Shown in pieces: positions 16,302-25,919 of a stretch of 64,000 nt of DNA. Numbering within the stretch: position 1 is the first letter of the stretch; each line of letters begins with the position of its first letter. Source of the DNA: Azospirillum canadense (lineage in GTDB: Bacteria; Pseudomonadota; Alphaproteobacteria; Azospirillales; Azospirillaceae); NCBI RefSeq assembly GCF_025961225.1, contig NZ_JAOQNG010000005.1, positions 1 to 64,000 of the forward strand, in the 5' to 3' direction. Under the pieces are notes generated by a model. That model saw only the letters and a program-made list of their open reading frames with translations. It made no database searches and had not been told where the DNA came from. The translations under genes and the position numbers were made by a program.

Positions 16302-17549
16302 ATGCCCGCCACACTCGCCTCCCCGTCCACCGCCGCCGCTCCGGCCCGCACCGTCACGCCTCCCACCCGCCCGGCCGCCCGGACCCGGCGCTTTCTTCTC
16401 GGCACCCTCTCCCTGGCCGCCCTGCTCGCCACCTGTCCCGCGCCGCCGAGCCACGCCGCCTTCGACCTCGTGCCCAGCCGGCGTCCGGTCGCACCGTCGG
16501 CCGCCGCCGTGGCCGCCCCGCCGTCCCCCGCGGGCGGCCCGGCCTCGCCCGCGGCCGCCGGCGACGCCACCGACGCCGCTCCCGGCCCCGTCACTCCCGC
16601 CAGGCCATCCGCCGTCGCGACCGTGACCGCAACGCCTCTGCTCCCGCCCTCCAGCTCCACGCCACCGGGTCAGCCCGCCCCGTCGCCCGCCGCGCCGGCA
16701 GCGTCCGCCGACAGCCACATGGTCCGGGGCCGCGCCAACGACGTTCCGCTCGCGGGCGTGATCCGCACCATCGTTCCGCCCACCGTGGTCGTCACCCCCA
16801 TGCCGCCCGCCATCGCGACCCGCCGGGTCTCCTTCACTGGCAACGGCCGCCCCTGGCGCGACGTCCTCACCGAATCCCTCACGCGGGCCAACCTGACCTT
16901 CCGCGAAGACGGCAACCACCTCACGGTCGCCGCCGCGTCGGCCCCTTCGACCGCGGTCGCCGCCGCGCCCCCCACCACCCCGCCCCAAGGCGGCGCCTCC
17001 GCCACCATCACCGCGCCCACGCCGATCACGCCGCACGGCCAGGCCGCCCCGAACCCGACGCCGAGCGCGCCGATCCAGGTCGCGCCGCCCGCGCCACCGC
17101 CCAGCCCGACGCCCCTCGCCTCGGCTGCGGCCCCGCTCTCGGTGGCCCCGCCTCCCGACCCCAGCGCGGCCAAGGACGGTGCGCCGCCGGCGCCAACGCC
17201 GGCGGAGGTCCGCGTCGCCGCCAACGCTCCGGCCCCGCTCCCCTTCGGCGCCGCCCCGCCAGCCGACGGCTTCGAGGCCGCCCAGCGCACCCGCACCTGG
17301 ACCGTCAACCCCGGTGACAGCGTTCGCTCGACCATCGCCCGCTGGGCCAGCAGCCTCGGGCTTCCCGTCCCGGAGGACAAGTCCGGCTACTCCTGGAGCT
17401 TCGACTACGGCGCCACCGTGCGGGGCAAGTCCTATTTCGAGGCGGTGGAGTGGCTGACCTCCGGCGCCGAGGACAACGGCATCCGCGCCGACTGGGAATT
17501 TTCCTCCACCACCCTCGTCACGACGATCAAGCGCAAGAACAGCCCGTAG
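16302..17549 (+). CDS. pilL: PilL-like type IVb pilus protein with TcpQ-type C-terminal domain
   Basis: PilL is the first product of IncI thin-pilus operons and acts with the PilN secretin. From ATG 16302 (ribosome site ggag) the protein is 415 residues; ATG 16251 is an alternative. A secretion signal (RTRRFLLGTLSLAALLATCPAPPSHA) is followed by Ala/Pro-rich sequence. A small secretin-N-like domain comes next (ANDVPLAGVIRTIVPPTVVVT…RVSFTGNGRPWRDVLTESLTRANLTFREDGNHLTVA), then another Pro-rich linker. The C-terminus is a TcpQ-type domain (TWTVNPGDSVRSTIARWASSLGLPV…YSWSFDYGATVRGKSYFEAVEWLTSG). The TcpQ-like end and the position before pilN support the call. Confidence 0.75.
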   Translation: MPATLASPSTAAAPARTVTPPTRPAARTRRFLLGTLSLAALLATCPAPPSHAAFDLVPSRRPVAPSAAAVAAPPSPAGGPASPAAAGDATDAAPGPVTPARPSAVATVTATPLLPPSSSTPPGQPAPSPAAPAASADSHMVRGRANDVPLAGVIRTIVPPTVVVTPMPPAIATRRVSFTGNGRPWRDVLTESLTRANLTFREDGNHLTVAAASAPSTAVAAAPPTTPPQGGASATITAPTPITPHGQAAPNPTPSAPIQVAPPAPPPSPTPLASAAAPLSVAPPPDPSAAKDGAPPAPTPAEVRVAANAPAPLPFGAAPPADGFEAAQRTRTWTVNPGDSVRSTIARWASSLGLPVPEDKSGYSWSFDYGATVRGKSYFEAVEWLTSGAEDNGIRADWEFSSTTLVTTIKRKNSP

Positions 17550-17676
17550 CCCGCCCGTCGCCCCGCCGCGTCACCGCCCCTCCCGGCGCCATCCGCGCGA
17601 CCGGCGCGCCGCCCCGCCGAGCCCCGGCCGAGCGTCGGGCCCGTCTCCCCGTCCAGCGACCCACCCCGAGGCCAGC

Positions 17677-19563
17677 ATGCACCCTCACCGCCCCGCCGCC
17701 ACGACCGTCGCCCACCTCGCCGCCGCGTCCCTGACCGTTTCCGTCCTGGCCTCCTGCGTCGGCGCGGACGCCCGCCGTGAGGCTACGGACGCCCTCCGGC
17801 ACGCCCAGACCCTGTACGACCAGGGCCCCAACGTCGCGGAGGTCATCCAGGCCAAGATCACGGACCGCCCCAACTTCGGGACCCGCGCCGAACGCGATCG
17901 GCACGGCCATCCTTTCCCCCCGGCCTGGGAATCGCCCGGCGTGAGCTTCAACCCCGGCACGGACCCGATCACGGTGCCGTTGACGCTGACCCAGATCGTC
18001 GACCGCCTCCGCCTGCAGTTGCGCATCCCGGTCATCCTCGACCTCGCTCCGCCCCAGGCTCTGAGCGCCCCCAGCGGCGCCCTGGGCGGCGACACCGCCA
18101 TGCCCGGCGCCGCGTCGTCCACCCCCGGCCCGGACGGCGCCTCGTCCGGCACGGCCCCCAGCTCCGTCGCCCGCCTGGATCCCGCCTCCGCCGACCCGGT
18201 CCGCCGGCTGGTCGACGCCGCCAACCAACCCTCCCAAGGCGGCGCCTCCGCCGCCGGCCTCACCCCCGCGCAGTTCCTCCCCCCAGGCCTCGCCGGCCCC
18301 GCCGCGGGTCCGGACCCCAGCACCTGCCGGGTCACCTTCCCCGAGCGCGTGATGCCGCTGTCCCGGCGCCTCCTCTTCATCGACAGCACCTGCGGCGTGC
18401 GCGCCACCTACGATGGCCAACGGATCGTCATCCGCCGCTACGTTGAGGAGTTGCTGCCCCTGGCGGCGTTCAGCGGCAAGGACGATTTCAAGTCCGACGT
18501 CGGCGGGGCCAATTCCGGCGGCGGCAACGGCGGCAACGGCGCCGGCGGCTACGGAAACGGCGGGCTGAACGGCTCCAGTGGCGGCTCCACCAGCGCGGGT
18601 TCCCAGTCCGCCAACAGCACCTGGGCCGCCGACGTCTACGCCGAGGTGACCAACGGCATCCGCGCCCGCGTGCCGCGCGACGCCCTCGTCCAGGCGAGCC
18701 CGTCGGCCAACGGCATCACCGTCGTTGCCCCGCCCGACGCCCTCGACCGCGCCCGCGCCTACGTGGACAACTTCAACCGCACCGCCTCACGGCAGATCAA
18801 TCTGCGCATCGAGGTGCTGGAGACCAACCTCAGCAACTCCGACAGCTTTGGAACCGACGTCACCCTTGCCATCAAGGATCGCTGGTCGAAACTCACCTTC
18901 GCGGGCAAGGGCGTCGCCTCCAACGCCGGGTCCGACGCGGGCTGCGTCACCGCCGGCGTCCCGACGACCGGCTTCTTCAACGCGGTCAAGGACATCGCGG
19001 GCACCTCCTTCACCGCCTGCGCTCTCGCCCGGGAGGGGGTGGCCAAGGTCCTCGATTCCCGCTCGTTCATCGTGCCGAACGGCGGCACCTTCACGCTGGA
19101 CGAGTCGCTGCTCAACGACTACGTCTCCGGCGGCTCGGCCGGCCAAACCACATCGGCCGGCACCGTCGTCGCGGGCAGCGTCCAGACGAGCACCACCTTC
19201 AGCGGCACCAAGCTCCTCATCCAGCCCGTGCTGCTCCCGGACGGCGTGGTCCGCATGCGGTACCAACCCATCATCCAGGGAAAGCCGACCTTCGTCTCGG
19301 CCGGCGGGTCCGCCGACTTCGTCCAGCTCCGGCGCGACCAGTCTGTCGTCACCTACAAGCAGGAAGTGAGCGTGCAGAACGGCTCCACGATCGTGGCCTA
19401 CGCCGCCAAGGGCGACGACGCCTCGACCGACGACGCCGGGTTCGGCAGCCCGCGCCTCCCGCTGTTCGGCGGCCGCATCACCGGCAACACCTCCAGCCGC
19501 GCTTTTGTGATTATGATCACACCGACCGAACGCGACACCCTCGGCCGCGCCCCGACCCGCTGA
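17677..19563 (+). CDS. pilN: PilN, secretin lipoprotein of the type IVb pilus
   Basis: PilN forms the outer-membrane ring through which the thin pilus passes. The protein is 628 residues, with a lipobox ending in Cys27 (VLASC). An N-terminal domain with TVPLTLTQIVDRLRLQLRIPVILDLAP is followed by Gly/Ser-rich linkers (~280-330), an N1-type domain (ANGITVVAPPDALDRARAYVDNFNRTASRQINLRIEVLETNLSNSDSFGTDV) and the C-terminal beta-barrel secretin region ending RAFVIMITPTERD. Internal cysteines (CVTAG, TACALA) could pair. Order pilL-pilN-x-pilO-pilP is the IncI/R64 order with one small gene added. Confidence 0.85.
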   Translation: MHPHRPAATTVAHLAAASLTVSVLASCVGADARREATDALRHAQTLYDQGPNVAEVIQAKITDRPNFGTRAERDRHGHPFPPAWESPGVSFNPGTDPITVPLTLTQIVDRLRLQLRIPVILDLAPPQALSAPSGALGGDTAMPGAASSTPGPDGASSGTAPSSVARLDPASADPVRRLVDAANQPSQGGASAAGLTPAQFLPPGLAGPAAGPDPSTCRVTFPERVMPLSRRLLFIDSTCGVRATYDGQRIVIRRYVEELLPLAAFSGKDDFKSDVGGANSGGGNGGNGAGGYGNGGLNGSSGGSTSAGSQSANSTWAADVYAEVTNGIRARVPRDALVQASPSANGITVVAPPDALDRARAYVDNFNRTASRQINLRIEVLETNLSNSDSFGTDVTLAIKDRWSKLTFAGKGVASNAGSDAGCVTAGVPTTGFFNAVKDIAGTSFTACALAREGVAKVLDSRSFIVPNGGTFTLDESLLNDYVSGGSAGQTTSAGTVVAGSVQTSTTFSGTKLLIQPVLLPDGVVRMRYQPIIQGKPTFVSAGGSADFVQLRRDQSVVTYKQEVSVQNGSTIVAYAAKGDDASTDDAGFGSPRLPLFGGRITGNTSSRAFVIMITPTERDTLGRAPTR

Positions 19564-19604
19564 CCCCCAGTCCCCACCCCGCCCCGCAACCAGGACACCC
19601 CGTC

Positions 19605-19892
19605 ATGACGCCGAGCCTCGACCCCGACGACGACAGCGATCTCCCCGACCCCACCTACGGCTACTTCGTCGTTTTCGAGAACCCGCCCCCGGACGTCCGC
19701 ACCTTGGCCGGCGCGCGGACCGACGCCGACGCCATCCGCGACGCCATCGCCGTCGCCCAGGACAGCGCCGCCGTGCTCACCCTCCGCCACCGCACCGTAT
19801 CCGCCACGCTCGACCTCGGCACCGCCCACCCCGACGGCACCTTCATCCCGTCGTCCACCCCGATCGGCGGCGCTCCTCTCCGTCCGACCTGA
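19605..19892 (+). CDS. Small hypothetical protein between pilN and pilO (95 aa)
   Basis: Starts 41 bp after pilN with an agga ribosome site. The sequence YGYFVVFENPPPDVRTLAGARTDADAIRDAIAVAQDSAAVLTLRHRTVSATLDLG looks like a small soluble alpha/beta protein with no signal peptide. IncI pil operons do not have a gene here, so it is an insertion in the standard order. Not recognised; possibly a cytoplasmic accessory factor for pilus assembly. Confidence 0.55.
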   Translation: MTPSLDPDDDSDLPDPTYGYFVVFENPPPDVRTLAGARTDADAIRDAIAVAQDSAAVLTLRHRTVSATLDLGTAHPDGTFIPSSTPIGGAPLRPT

Positions 19893-19985
19893 TCTCCGCC
19901 CCAGCAATGCCCCCCGCGCGCAGCGCGGCGCGCCCCCGGCGCCCCACGGTTCCCACTTCGCGCCTCAACGCACAGCGGCCCCGCC

Positions 19986-21791
19986 ATGACCGACCCCATC
20001 GCGTCCTCCCCGTCGCCCTCCCACAGCCTCCCCCCGCCCGCTCTCATCCGCGTCGGCCCCGCCCCGCTCGGCGCCAGGCGTGACACCCGCCCCGTCTTCG
20101 CCGCCAACCTCCGCTGGCTGGACTCCGCCCAGGACCGCCTGACGGCCGCCGAGGTCGCCCAGCAGGCGGCCAACCACGGCGCCGTCTGGAAGGTCGAGCG
20201 TCCCACCGTCACCGACCACTTCGCTCTCGCTCCCGCCTTCGTCCCCTACGACGACGGCACGCCGCTCCGCGACCGCGCCAAGCCGCCCGGCACCCGCTCC
20301 ATCGCCGCGCTCCTGGCGACCCTCGTGCCGCCCGGCACGACCGCGATCTTCGTCCACGACGTCACCCTCGCCACCCCCTTCGCTCTGCCCGTCTGGATCG
20401 CCGCCGACACGCCGTACCTCGACACCCGTCCTCCGGGCGACACGCTCTGGCTGGTCGTCACCGTCATCGACGGCCGGATCGCCCCCAGCGACACCATCAC
20501 TCTGGCCGGGGGTGGCGACCTCCTGGTCACCGAAGACTACGCCACCGACATCCTCGCCGACTTCCGCAGCGCCTACCCCGACGGCGCGGTCTACACCGTC
20601 CCCGCCCGCAAGCTCGCCGGCCGCGACGACCGCACAGACCCGCTGGACAGCCTGCTCCGCCGCGCCAGCACCGCGCCCACCTGGGCCGCGCGCCTCGCTC
20701 ACCAGCTTCCCTGGGCGCAGCACCCCGCCCTCACGCCGGTCAAGCCGGCCCCGCGCGCCTGGGCCAAGCCCCTCGCCACGGTCGCCGTCCTCGCCGGCGC
20801 CATCTACCTTCTGGCCTTCACCGTTCCGGCCCTCTACCGGGAGGGCCGCCTGCCCTTTCTGAGCCCGCCCCCGCCGCCGCCGCCGGCCTACGTCCCGCCG
20901 CCGCCCGCCGCGGTCTTCCACGAGCCGCTGCCCAGCGCCTGGATCACCGCCTGTCTCGACGCCCTCACCGACCTCTACCGCCCCATCCTCGGCTACACGC
21001 CGGGCCAGTCCTCCTGCGTCGCCGCCGCTTCCACCGCCCCCGGAAGCCTGCCCGGCGCCCAGCCCGCCAGCGCCGCCGACGCCGCCTCCACCGGCCTTCC
21101 CGGCGCTCCACCGCCGCCGTATGGGCGCGCCGCCATCGTCTACACCCAGATGGTTGGCGCGAAAGCGGGACATGTGCGCGACGTCCCCATGACCTTCGCC
21201 GCGACTCCCGCCTCCGTCGAAGCGACCAGCGCCGGGGCCATCCAGATCCACGAGCCCGCGACCATGGACAAGTTCACCGCCCACCGGTCCTTGCTCCCAC
21301 CGCCCGGACAGCCGCCGCGCCCGCGCGGCCTGCACGCGCTCATGCGCGCCGCTGACCTGCGGCGCTATCTCCTGGACCTGCGCCGCACCGCCTGCCTCGC
21401 CATCGCGGTCGATGCGCCGACCGACGCCCAGTCCGCCCTGCTCTCGCCGCCGGGCGCGCCCTACGCCGTGGCCCCCGTGGGCCGCATGAAGGTCACGATC
21501 ACGACCGCCATGGCGCCGCCCAACTTGGCTCCCCTCCTCGACGGCATCCCCGGGCTGACGCTCACGACCATCAAGCGCAGCTTCGACGACAGCGCCTCCC
21601 TGGCCGCCGGCGGCAGCGACCCCTCGCGCCCAACCGACGGCAAGGACGGCAAGGCCGCGACGTCCACCGCCCCGCCGGCGACCGGCCCCAAGCCGGCCAG
21701 AGCCCTGCCCGAGATCGTCGGCTGCGACCACCCGAACGTTCCATCCCTCGCCACCTGGACGCTGGAGGCCCACGCCTATGCGCTGCAATAA
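19986..21791 (+). CDS. pilO: PilO, type IVb pilus inner-membrane protein
   Basis: PilO anchors the pilus inner-membrane platform. The 601-residue protein has a cytoplasmic N-terminal half. This half contains the family features FAANLRWLDSAQD, WIAADTPYLDTRPPGDTLWLVVTVIDGRI and FRSAYPDGAVYTVPARK. One membrane helix (~260-285, LATVAVLAGAIYLLAFTVPALY) is followed by a Pro-rich segment and a large periplasmic domain with paired cysteines. The gene overlaps pilP by 14 bp. Length and topology fit PilO2-type proteins of IncI plasmids. Confidence 0.8.
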   Translation: MTDPIASSPSPSHSLPPPALIRVGPAPLGARRDTRPVFAANLRWLDSAQDRLTAAEVAQQAANHGAVWKVERPTVTDHFALAPAFVPYDDGTPLRDRAKPPGTRSIAALLATLVPPGTTAIFVHDVTLATPFALPVWIAADTPYLDTRPPGDTLWLVVTVIDGRIAPSDTITLAGGGDLLVTEDYATDILADFRSAYPDGAVYTVPARKLAGRDDRTDPLDSLLRRASTAPTWAARLAHQLPWAQHPALTPVKPAPRAWAKPLATVAVLAGAIYLLAFTVPALYREGRLPFLSPPPPPPPAYVPPPPAAVFHEPLPSAWITACLDALTDLYRPILGYTPGQSSCVAAASTAPGSLPGAQPASAADAASTGLPGAPPPPYGRAAIVYTQMVGAKAGHVRDVPMTFAATPASVEATSAGAIQIHEPATMDKFTAHRSLLPPPGQPPRPRGLHALMRAADLRRYLLDLRRTACLAIAVDAPTDAQSALLSPPGAPYAVAPVGRMKVTITTAMAPPNLAPLLDGIPGLTLTTIKRSFDDSASLAAGGSDPSRPTDGKDGKAATSTAPPATGPKPARALPEIVGCDHPNVPSLATWTLEAHAYALQ

Positions 21792-22551
21792 CCGCTGCCT
21801 CACCCTGGTCGCCGCCCTTTTGGCCGCCACCCTCCTGTCGCCGGGGCGCGCCGCCCTGGCGCAGACTCCGGGGTCCGCCGCCCCCGGCCCGGGCTCGGCA
21901 CCCGGCACCGCCCCGGCGCCCCCGCCCATGGCCAGCGACATTCCATCCGCCGCGGCGCCGCCGCCCAATCCCAGGCTTCTTGACCTGCGCCGGCTCACCG
22001 AAGATGAGCGCCAGGTCGTGTCCCAGCTGGCGGCCATCGTGCAGAACCGGGTGGCCCTCCAGCAGATCCTCCGCGACGCCCGCCTCTCCGGCATTCCGCT
22101 CGACGACATCCCGCTGCCGAACACCGCCAAAGACATCGCCACCACGGCCGACGCCCAGGCCCGCCAGCAAGCCGACGCCATCGCCCGCGCCCGGGAGCAA
22201 GCCGCCAAGGAGCAGGCCGCCCGGGACGCCCAGGCCGGCGCCCTGGACGCGCCCGGCCCGGCGCAAGGCGGCCAGTCTGCCGGACAGCCCGCCGCGGCGC
22301 CCCGCGCCGCGCCGTCGACCGCCCGCACCGCGGCGGCCCCCATCGACCCGCGCCCACGCTGGACCGAGATCGTCGGCGTCGCCCCGCACTTCTACGCCAT
22401 GATCGCGACCAACGGCCAAGTGCACCCCGCCGGCGTCGGCGACCCTCTCGCCAACGGCTGGACGATCACCGCCATCGGCCCGAAGAGCGTCACCGCCATT
22501 GACCGCGCCCGCCAGGTGCACACGCTCCCCCACCTCTCCGCCGTCGATTGA
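21778..22551 (+). CDS. pilP: PilP, type IVb pilus periplasmic protein
   Basis: The 257-residue protein has a signal peptide (LVAALLAATLLSPGRAALAQ). A helical region follows (LRRLTEDERQVVSQLAAIVQNRVALQQILRDARLSG) and a coiled Ala/Gln/Arg-rich stretch. The C-terminal small beta domain (VVGVAPHFYAMIATNGQVHPAGVGDPLANGWTITAIGPKSVTAI, first residues IVGV) is typical of PilP/TcpD-like proteins. The start lies inside pilO, so the two are coupled. PilP links the inner-membrane platform to the secretin. Confidence 0.78.
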   Translation: MRCNNRCLTLVAALLAATLLSPGRAALAQTPGSAAPGPGSAPGTAPAPPPMASDIPSAAAPPPNPRLLDLRRLTEDERQVVSQLAAIVQNRVALQQILRDARLSGIPLDDIPLPNTAKDIATTADAQARQQADAIARAREQAAKEQAARDAQAGALDAPGPAQGGQSAGQPAAAPRAAPSTARTAAAPIDPRPRWTEIVGVAPHFYAMIATNGQVHPAGVGDPLANGWTITAIGPKSVTAIDRARQVHTLPHLSAVD

Positions 22552-22580
22552 CCAATACGTTCGCGCGAAGGCATCCTCCC

Positions 22581-24584
22581 ATGGGCATCCTCCAGAAATA
22601 TAACCCGTTTCATCGCGTCGCCCCGGTCGGCCCCGAGACGTCGGTTCTTCCGCCCATGGCCCGCCACCCCCCCGCCCCGGCCACGCCCGCCACCCTCCGG
22701 CGGCCGGCCGCCCCGAACGCCGCCTCCGGCGCGCCGTCGATGGCGCCCGCGGCGGCGCCCGTTCCCGGCCCGGACGCCCCGTCCGCCGCCCCCGACCATC
22801 TGCCCGCCGCCGCCGGCCAGCAGGCCGCCACGGGCAAGGGGGACGGCCGCCCCATCGCCGACGATGTCCACGAGCACATGGTCATGACCACCGCGGGGGC
22901 CGTCTACCGCACCGCGACGAGCCTCAACGACCCTGGTCTCAAGCGGAAGGTCGAGGCGGCCATCGGCTTTCTGGCCAACGAAGCCCGCGCCCAGGGCCGC
23001 CGCTTGCCGCGCATCCACGAGGATCCCGTCGACACCGGCTACCTGCGCCAGATCAAACCCCTGAACGCATCGCCAGGCGCGGCCTCCGCGGCCGCGGCCA
23101 TCGGTCTGACCAGCGTCATCGACGCCTACGGGCTCAACGAGCACCAGGAGCACATCGCCGACTGGGTCCGCCAGGGAGTCGCCATCGGCGCCTCGGACAT
23201 CGAGTACCGGTGCGAGGACGGGGTCGGGTACATGCGGGTGAAGTGGCACGGCGCCATGACGCCGGACATCGAAACCATCCGCGACCCGGCCTACGCCACC
23301 CGCATCCGCTCCGCCGCCTTCAACCTCGGCAGCGGAACCGGCGATGTCGGCGCCTTCACGGAGGTCGGCTATCAATACCGCCGCATCCCGGGCAGCGTCG
23401 TCACGAACCTGCCGCCGGGCAAGATCCTCGACGGCATCCGCGCCACCTTCATGTACAACAACACCGGCGACTACGACGGAACCATGCAGCTCCGTCTGTT
23501 CTCGCGGGAAGGTGACGGCCTGCGCTCGTTGGACTCGCAGGGCTGGGACGCGGACGCCCACCTCCCGCTCCTGCGCCGCATCCAGAAACTGTCCGGTGGC
23601 CTGGTTCCCTTCTGCGGCGAAGTCGGCCACGGCAAGAGCACCGCGCTCGCCGCCCTCCTCGTCGCCCGCTACGACCTGCGCGGCCAGACCGACAAACTGA
23701 TGACCATCCAGGATCTCATCGAGATTCCGTTGCGCCTCAACGGCAAAAAGATTTCCGAGGACTACCAGCTTCCGGTGAAGGCCTCCGGCGAGACCGTCAG
23801 CCAGATCATGGAGGAACTGCTGGCCTTCGTCCACCGAGCCAACCCCTCGACGCTGATGGTCAACGAGGCGAAGGACCGGTCCGTGTGGTCCGGCATCCGT
23901 CGCTGTGTGCTCAACGGCACGACGACCTTCACGACCAACCACGCGGTCTGCGCCCTCCTGTCCCCGTACAAGTTCCGCGACCTGCAGGGCGACGACCAGC
24001 ACATCTTCGAGCCCGAGCTCTTCCCGGCCATCGCCGCACAGCGCCTCGTGCCCGTCGTCTGCACGCATTGCGGCCTGTCGTTCGCCGACGCCGAGCGCCA
24101 CAAGGCGGTCCCCGACCTCGCCGCGATCCGCCACCGTCTCACCGTCGCCTTCGCCGACCCGATTCCGGGCGCCATTCCCCTGGCGCCGCGCGACGAACTC
24201 CTCGACCGGGTCCGCTTCACCAACCCCCACGGCTGCGAGCACTGCCGCCCGAAGGTCATCAGTTCCTGGGCGCCATTCCTGCAACACCACATGGCCGGCA
24301 CCTCGGGCCGGACGGTGATCGGCGAGATCGCCATGACCAACCGGCGCGTGATGCGCGCGTTGCGCGACAACGACCTGATCGGGGCGCGCAAGCACTGGAT
24401 CAACGATGGCGGCACCCCGATGCAACGGCACGCGCTCCACAAACTCGCGAGCGGTCTCGCCGATCCGCGCGAGGTCGAAAAACTCTTCGGCGACCTCGAC
24501 CGTTTCCGTCTGCTGACCGAGACGGACGAGGACAGCGCCCCGCCGGCGCCGACGCGCCCGACGTCCATCGGCCCGCTCCACTGA
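22581..24584 (+). CDS. pilQ: PilQ, assembly ATPase of the type IVb pilus (GspE family)
   Basis: Note that in IncI plasmids PilQ is the ATPase, not the secretin. I chose ATG 22581 (gaagg ribosome site); a TTG at 22548 overlapping the pilP stop is possible. The protein is 667 residues. An N-terminal Ala/Pro linker is followed by the N2E-like domain (GLNEHQEHIADWVRQGVAIGASDIEY). Walker A is GEVGHGKS at 346-353 and the Walker B strand is STLMVNEAKD. Two CxxC pairs (CTHC and CEHC) match the GspE tetracysteine zinc site. The ADP/ATP cycle would drive pilin polymerisation at the PilR platform. Confidence 0.87.
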   Translation: MGILQKYNPFHRVAPVGPETSVLPPMARHPPAPATPATLRRPAAPNAASGAPSMAPAAAPVPGPDAPSAAPDHLPAAAGQQAATGKGDGRPIADDVHEHMVMTTAGAVYRTATSLNDPGLKRKVEAAIGFLANEARAQGRRLPRIHEDPVDTGYLRQIKPLNASPGAASAAAAIGLTSVIDAYGLNEHQEHIADWVRQGVAIGASDIEYRCEDGVGYMRVKWHGAMTPDIETIRDPAYATRIRSAAFNLGSGTGDVGAFTEVGYQYRRIPGSVVTNLPPGKILDGIRATFMYNNTGDYDGTMQLRLFSREGDGLRSLDSQGWDADAHLPLLRRIQKLSGGLVPFCGEVGHGKSTALAALLVARYDLRGQTDKLMTIQDLIEIPLRLNGKKISEDYQLPVKASGETVSQIMEELLAFVHRANPSTLMVNEAKDRSVWSGIRRCVLNGTTTFTTNHAVCALLSPYKFRDLQGDDQHIFEPELFPAIAAQRLVPVVCTHCGLSFADAERHKAVPDLAAIRHRLTVAFADPIPGAIPLAPRDELLDRVRFTNPHGCEHCRPKVISSWAPFLQHHMAGTSGRTVIGEIAMTNRRVMRALRDNDLIGARKHWINDGGTPMQRHALHKLASGLADPREVEKLFGDLDRFRLLTETDEDSAPPAPTRPTSIGPLH

Positions 24585-24615
24585 CCGTCCCACCCCGCGC
24601 CGGAGGCCTGCCATC

Positions 24616-25812
24616 ATGATCGCCGCCACCCTCGCCACCGCCGACGTCCTCGCCGCCGGCTTGCGCCGCCATCTCCCCTCCCCCCTGGACGACGCGCAGG
24701 CGTGGCTCCACCACTGGCGCCATCGCCACGACGTCCACCGGTTTCAGGCCGTGCGCGCCGACGTCTACCGCGACCTTCGGGAAGACCTCCTCGACGGCAG
24801 TTCCGTGCAGGACGCTCTGCGCCGGCTCATCCACATCTACAGCAAGAAAGGCCGCGACCCCCACCACCCCGCCCTGCCGGCCCTGCGGTCCTGGACCGAC
24901 AAGCGCAACACCTCCAAAGCCTTGTCCGACCTGCTGCGGCCGTGGGCGCCAAGCTACGATGTCACCATGATCATCGCCGGCGAAAAGGGCGCCCCCGTCA
25001 CCCGCGCCGACGGCATCCAGGAGGCGGCCCTTCCCCGCATGCTGGGCAAGCTCATCGAGCAGATCGACATCCAGGCCCGGTTGGCGTCCCTCTTCCTGAA
25101 GCCCGTGCGGGACATGGCGGAAAACATGGCCATGGCGTTCCTCGTCATCGGGGTCGACGCTTACTACACCATTCCCAGCCTGCGCGCGATGATCGATCCC
25201 GCGCGGCACCTCCCGTTCCCGGCCAACGTCTGGGTCGCGCTGAGCGCCTTCCTCAACACACCGGCCTCGGCGCTTGTGCTCGTGCCGCTGCTCGCCCTGG
25301 CCGCGTGGATCGTCTGGTCGTTCCAGAACTGGACCCACCCCGCCCGCCTCTGGGCCGAGCGCCACATTGTGTTCTACCGCCTCTATCGCGACATCGCCGG
25401 AGCGCGCTTCCTGAAGTCCCTGGCCCCGTTCAAGGCGGCCGGCAAGTCCGATCCCGAAGCCCTCGCCTTGCTCGCCCACGAAGGCAGCCCCTACGAGCGC
25501 AACCGCGTCGGCACGGCCGCCCATTATTGCGTTCTGCAAAACTACAGCATCGGCGAGAGTTTCGACCACGCGGGCCACGAGTTCCCGGACCCCGCCCTGA
25601 TCATGCGCCTGATCGCCACGCAGGGCCGCGCCACCCAGGCCCACATGATCGAGGACATGGTCGACCGCCACGTCGCCGTCGTCGAGCGCCGCGTGGACAA
25701 GGTCGGCCGCTTGGCCGCCGCGCTTGGCTGGGCCTTCGTCGGCGTCGTGCTCGCCATCCAGCTGATCGCCCAGTACCAGATCATCAAAGCCGCGCAGGCC
25801 TCGATCCACTGA
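24616..25812 (+). CDS. pilR: PilR, type IVb pilus inner-membrane platform protein
   Basis: The 398-residue protein belongs to the GspF/PilC (T2SF) family by topology. A cytoplasmic N-terminal helical domain (residues ~1-165) is followed by a hydrophobic segment (~172-195), a second pair of membrane helices near ~215-240, a second cytoplasmic domain with YRLYRDIAGARFLKSLAPFKAAGKSDPEAL, and a C-terminal membrane helix (LGWAFVGVVLAIQLIAQ). It follows pilQ by 31 bp and precedes pilS, exactly as in R64. It is the membrane platform on which PilQ acts. Confidence 0.83.
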   Translation: MIAATLATADVLAAGLRRHLPSPLDDAQAWLHHWRHRHDVHRFQAVRADVYRDLREDLLDGSSVQDALRRLIHIYSKKGRDPHHPALPALRSWTDKRNTSKALSDLLRPWAPSYDVTMIIAGEKGAPVTRADGIQEAALPRMLGKLIEQIDIQARLASLFLKPVRDMAENMAMAFLVIGVDAYYTIPSLRAMIDPARHLPFPANVWVALSAFLNTPASALVLVPLLALAAWIVWSFQNWTHPARLWAERHIVFYRLYRDIAGARFLKSLAPFKAAGKSDPEALALLAHEGSPYERNRVGTAAHYCVLQNYSIGESFDHAGHEFPDPALIMRLIATQGRATQAHMIEDMVDRHVAVVERRVDKVGRLAAALGWAFVGVVLAIQLIAQYQIIKAAQASIH

Positions 25813-25818
25813 CGCCCG

Positions 25819-25880
25819 CCATCCATTTCCTGCAAACTCGGCTTTCGTTCCTCCCGCCATCCTGTTATTTTCGGTCGTCC
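25819..25880 (+). promoter_or_regulatory. Upstream region of pilS with transfer-type elements
   Basis: The 107-bp gap before pilS holds ccatccattt (25819-25828) and ccgccatcc (25854-25862), the second followed by tgttattttcgg, a possible -10. The same CCGCCATCC element is found upstream of the traH and pilL operons, so the pilin gene may have its own promoter for higher output. Weak by eye. Confidence 0.4.
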
Positions 25881-25919
25881 GGCCCTTCCCCAAGGCCTTC
25901 ACCACACGAGGACTCCGCC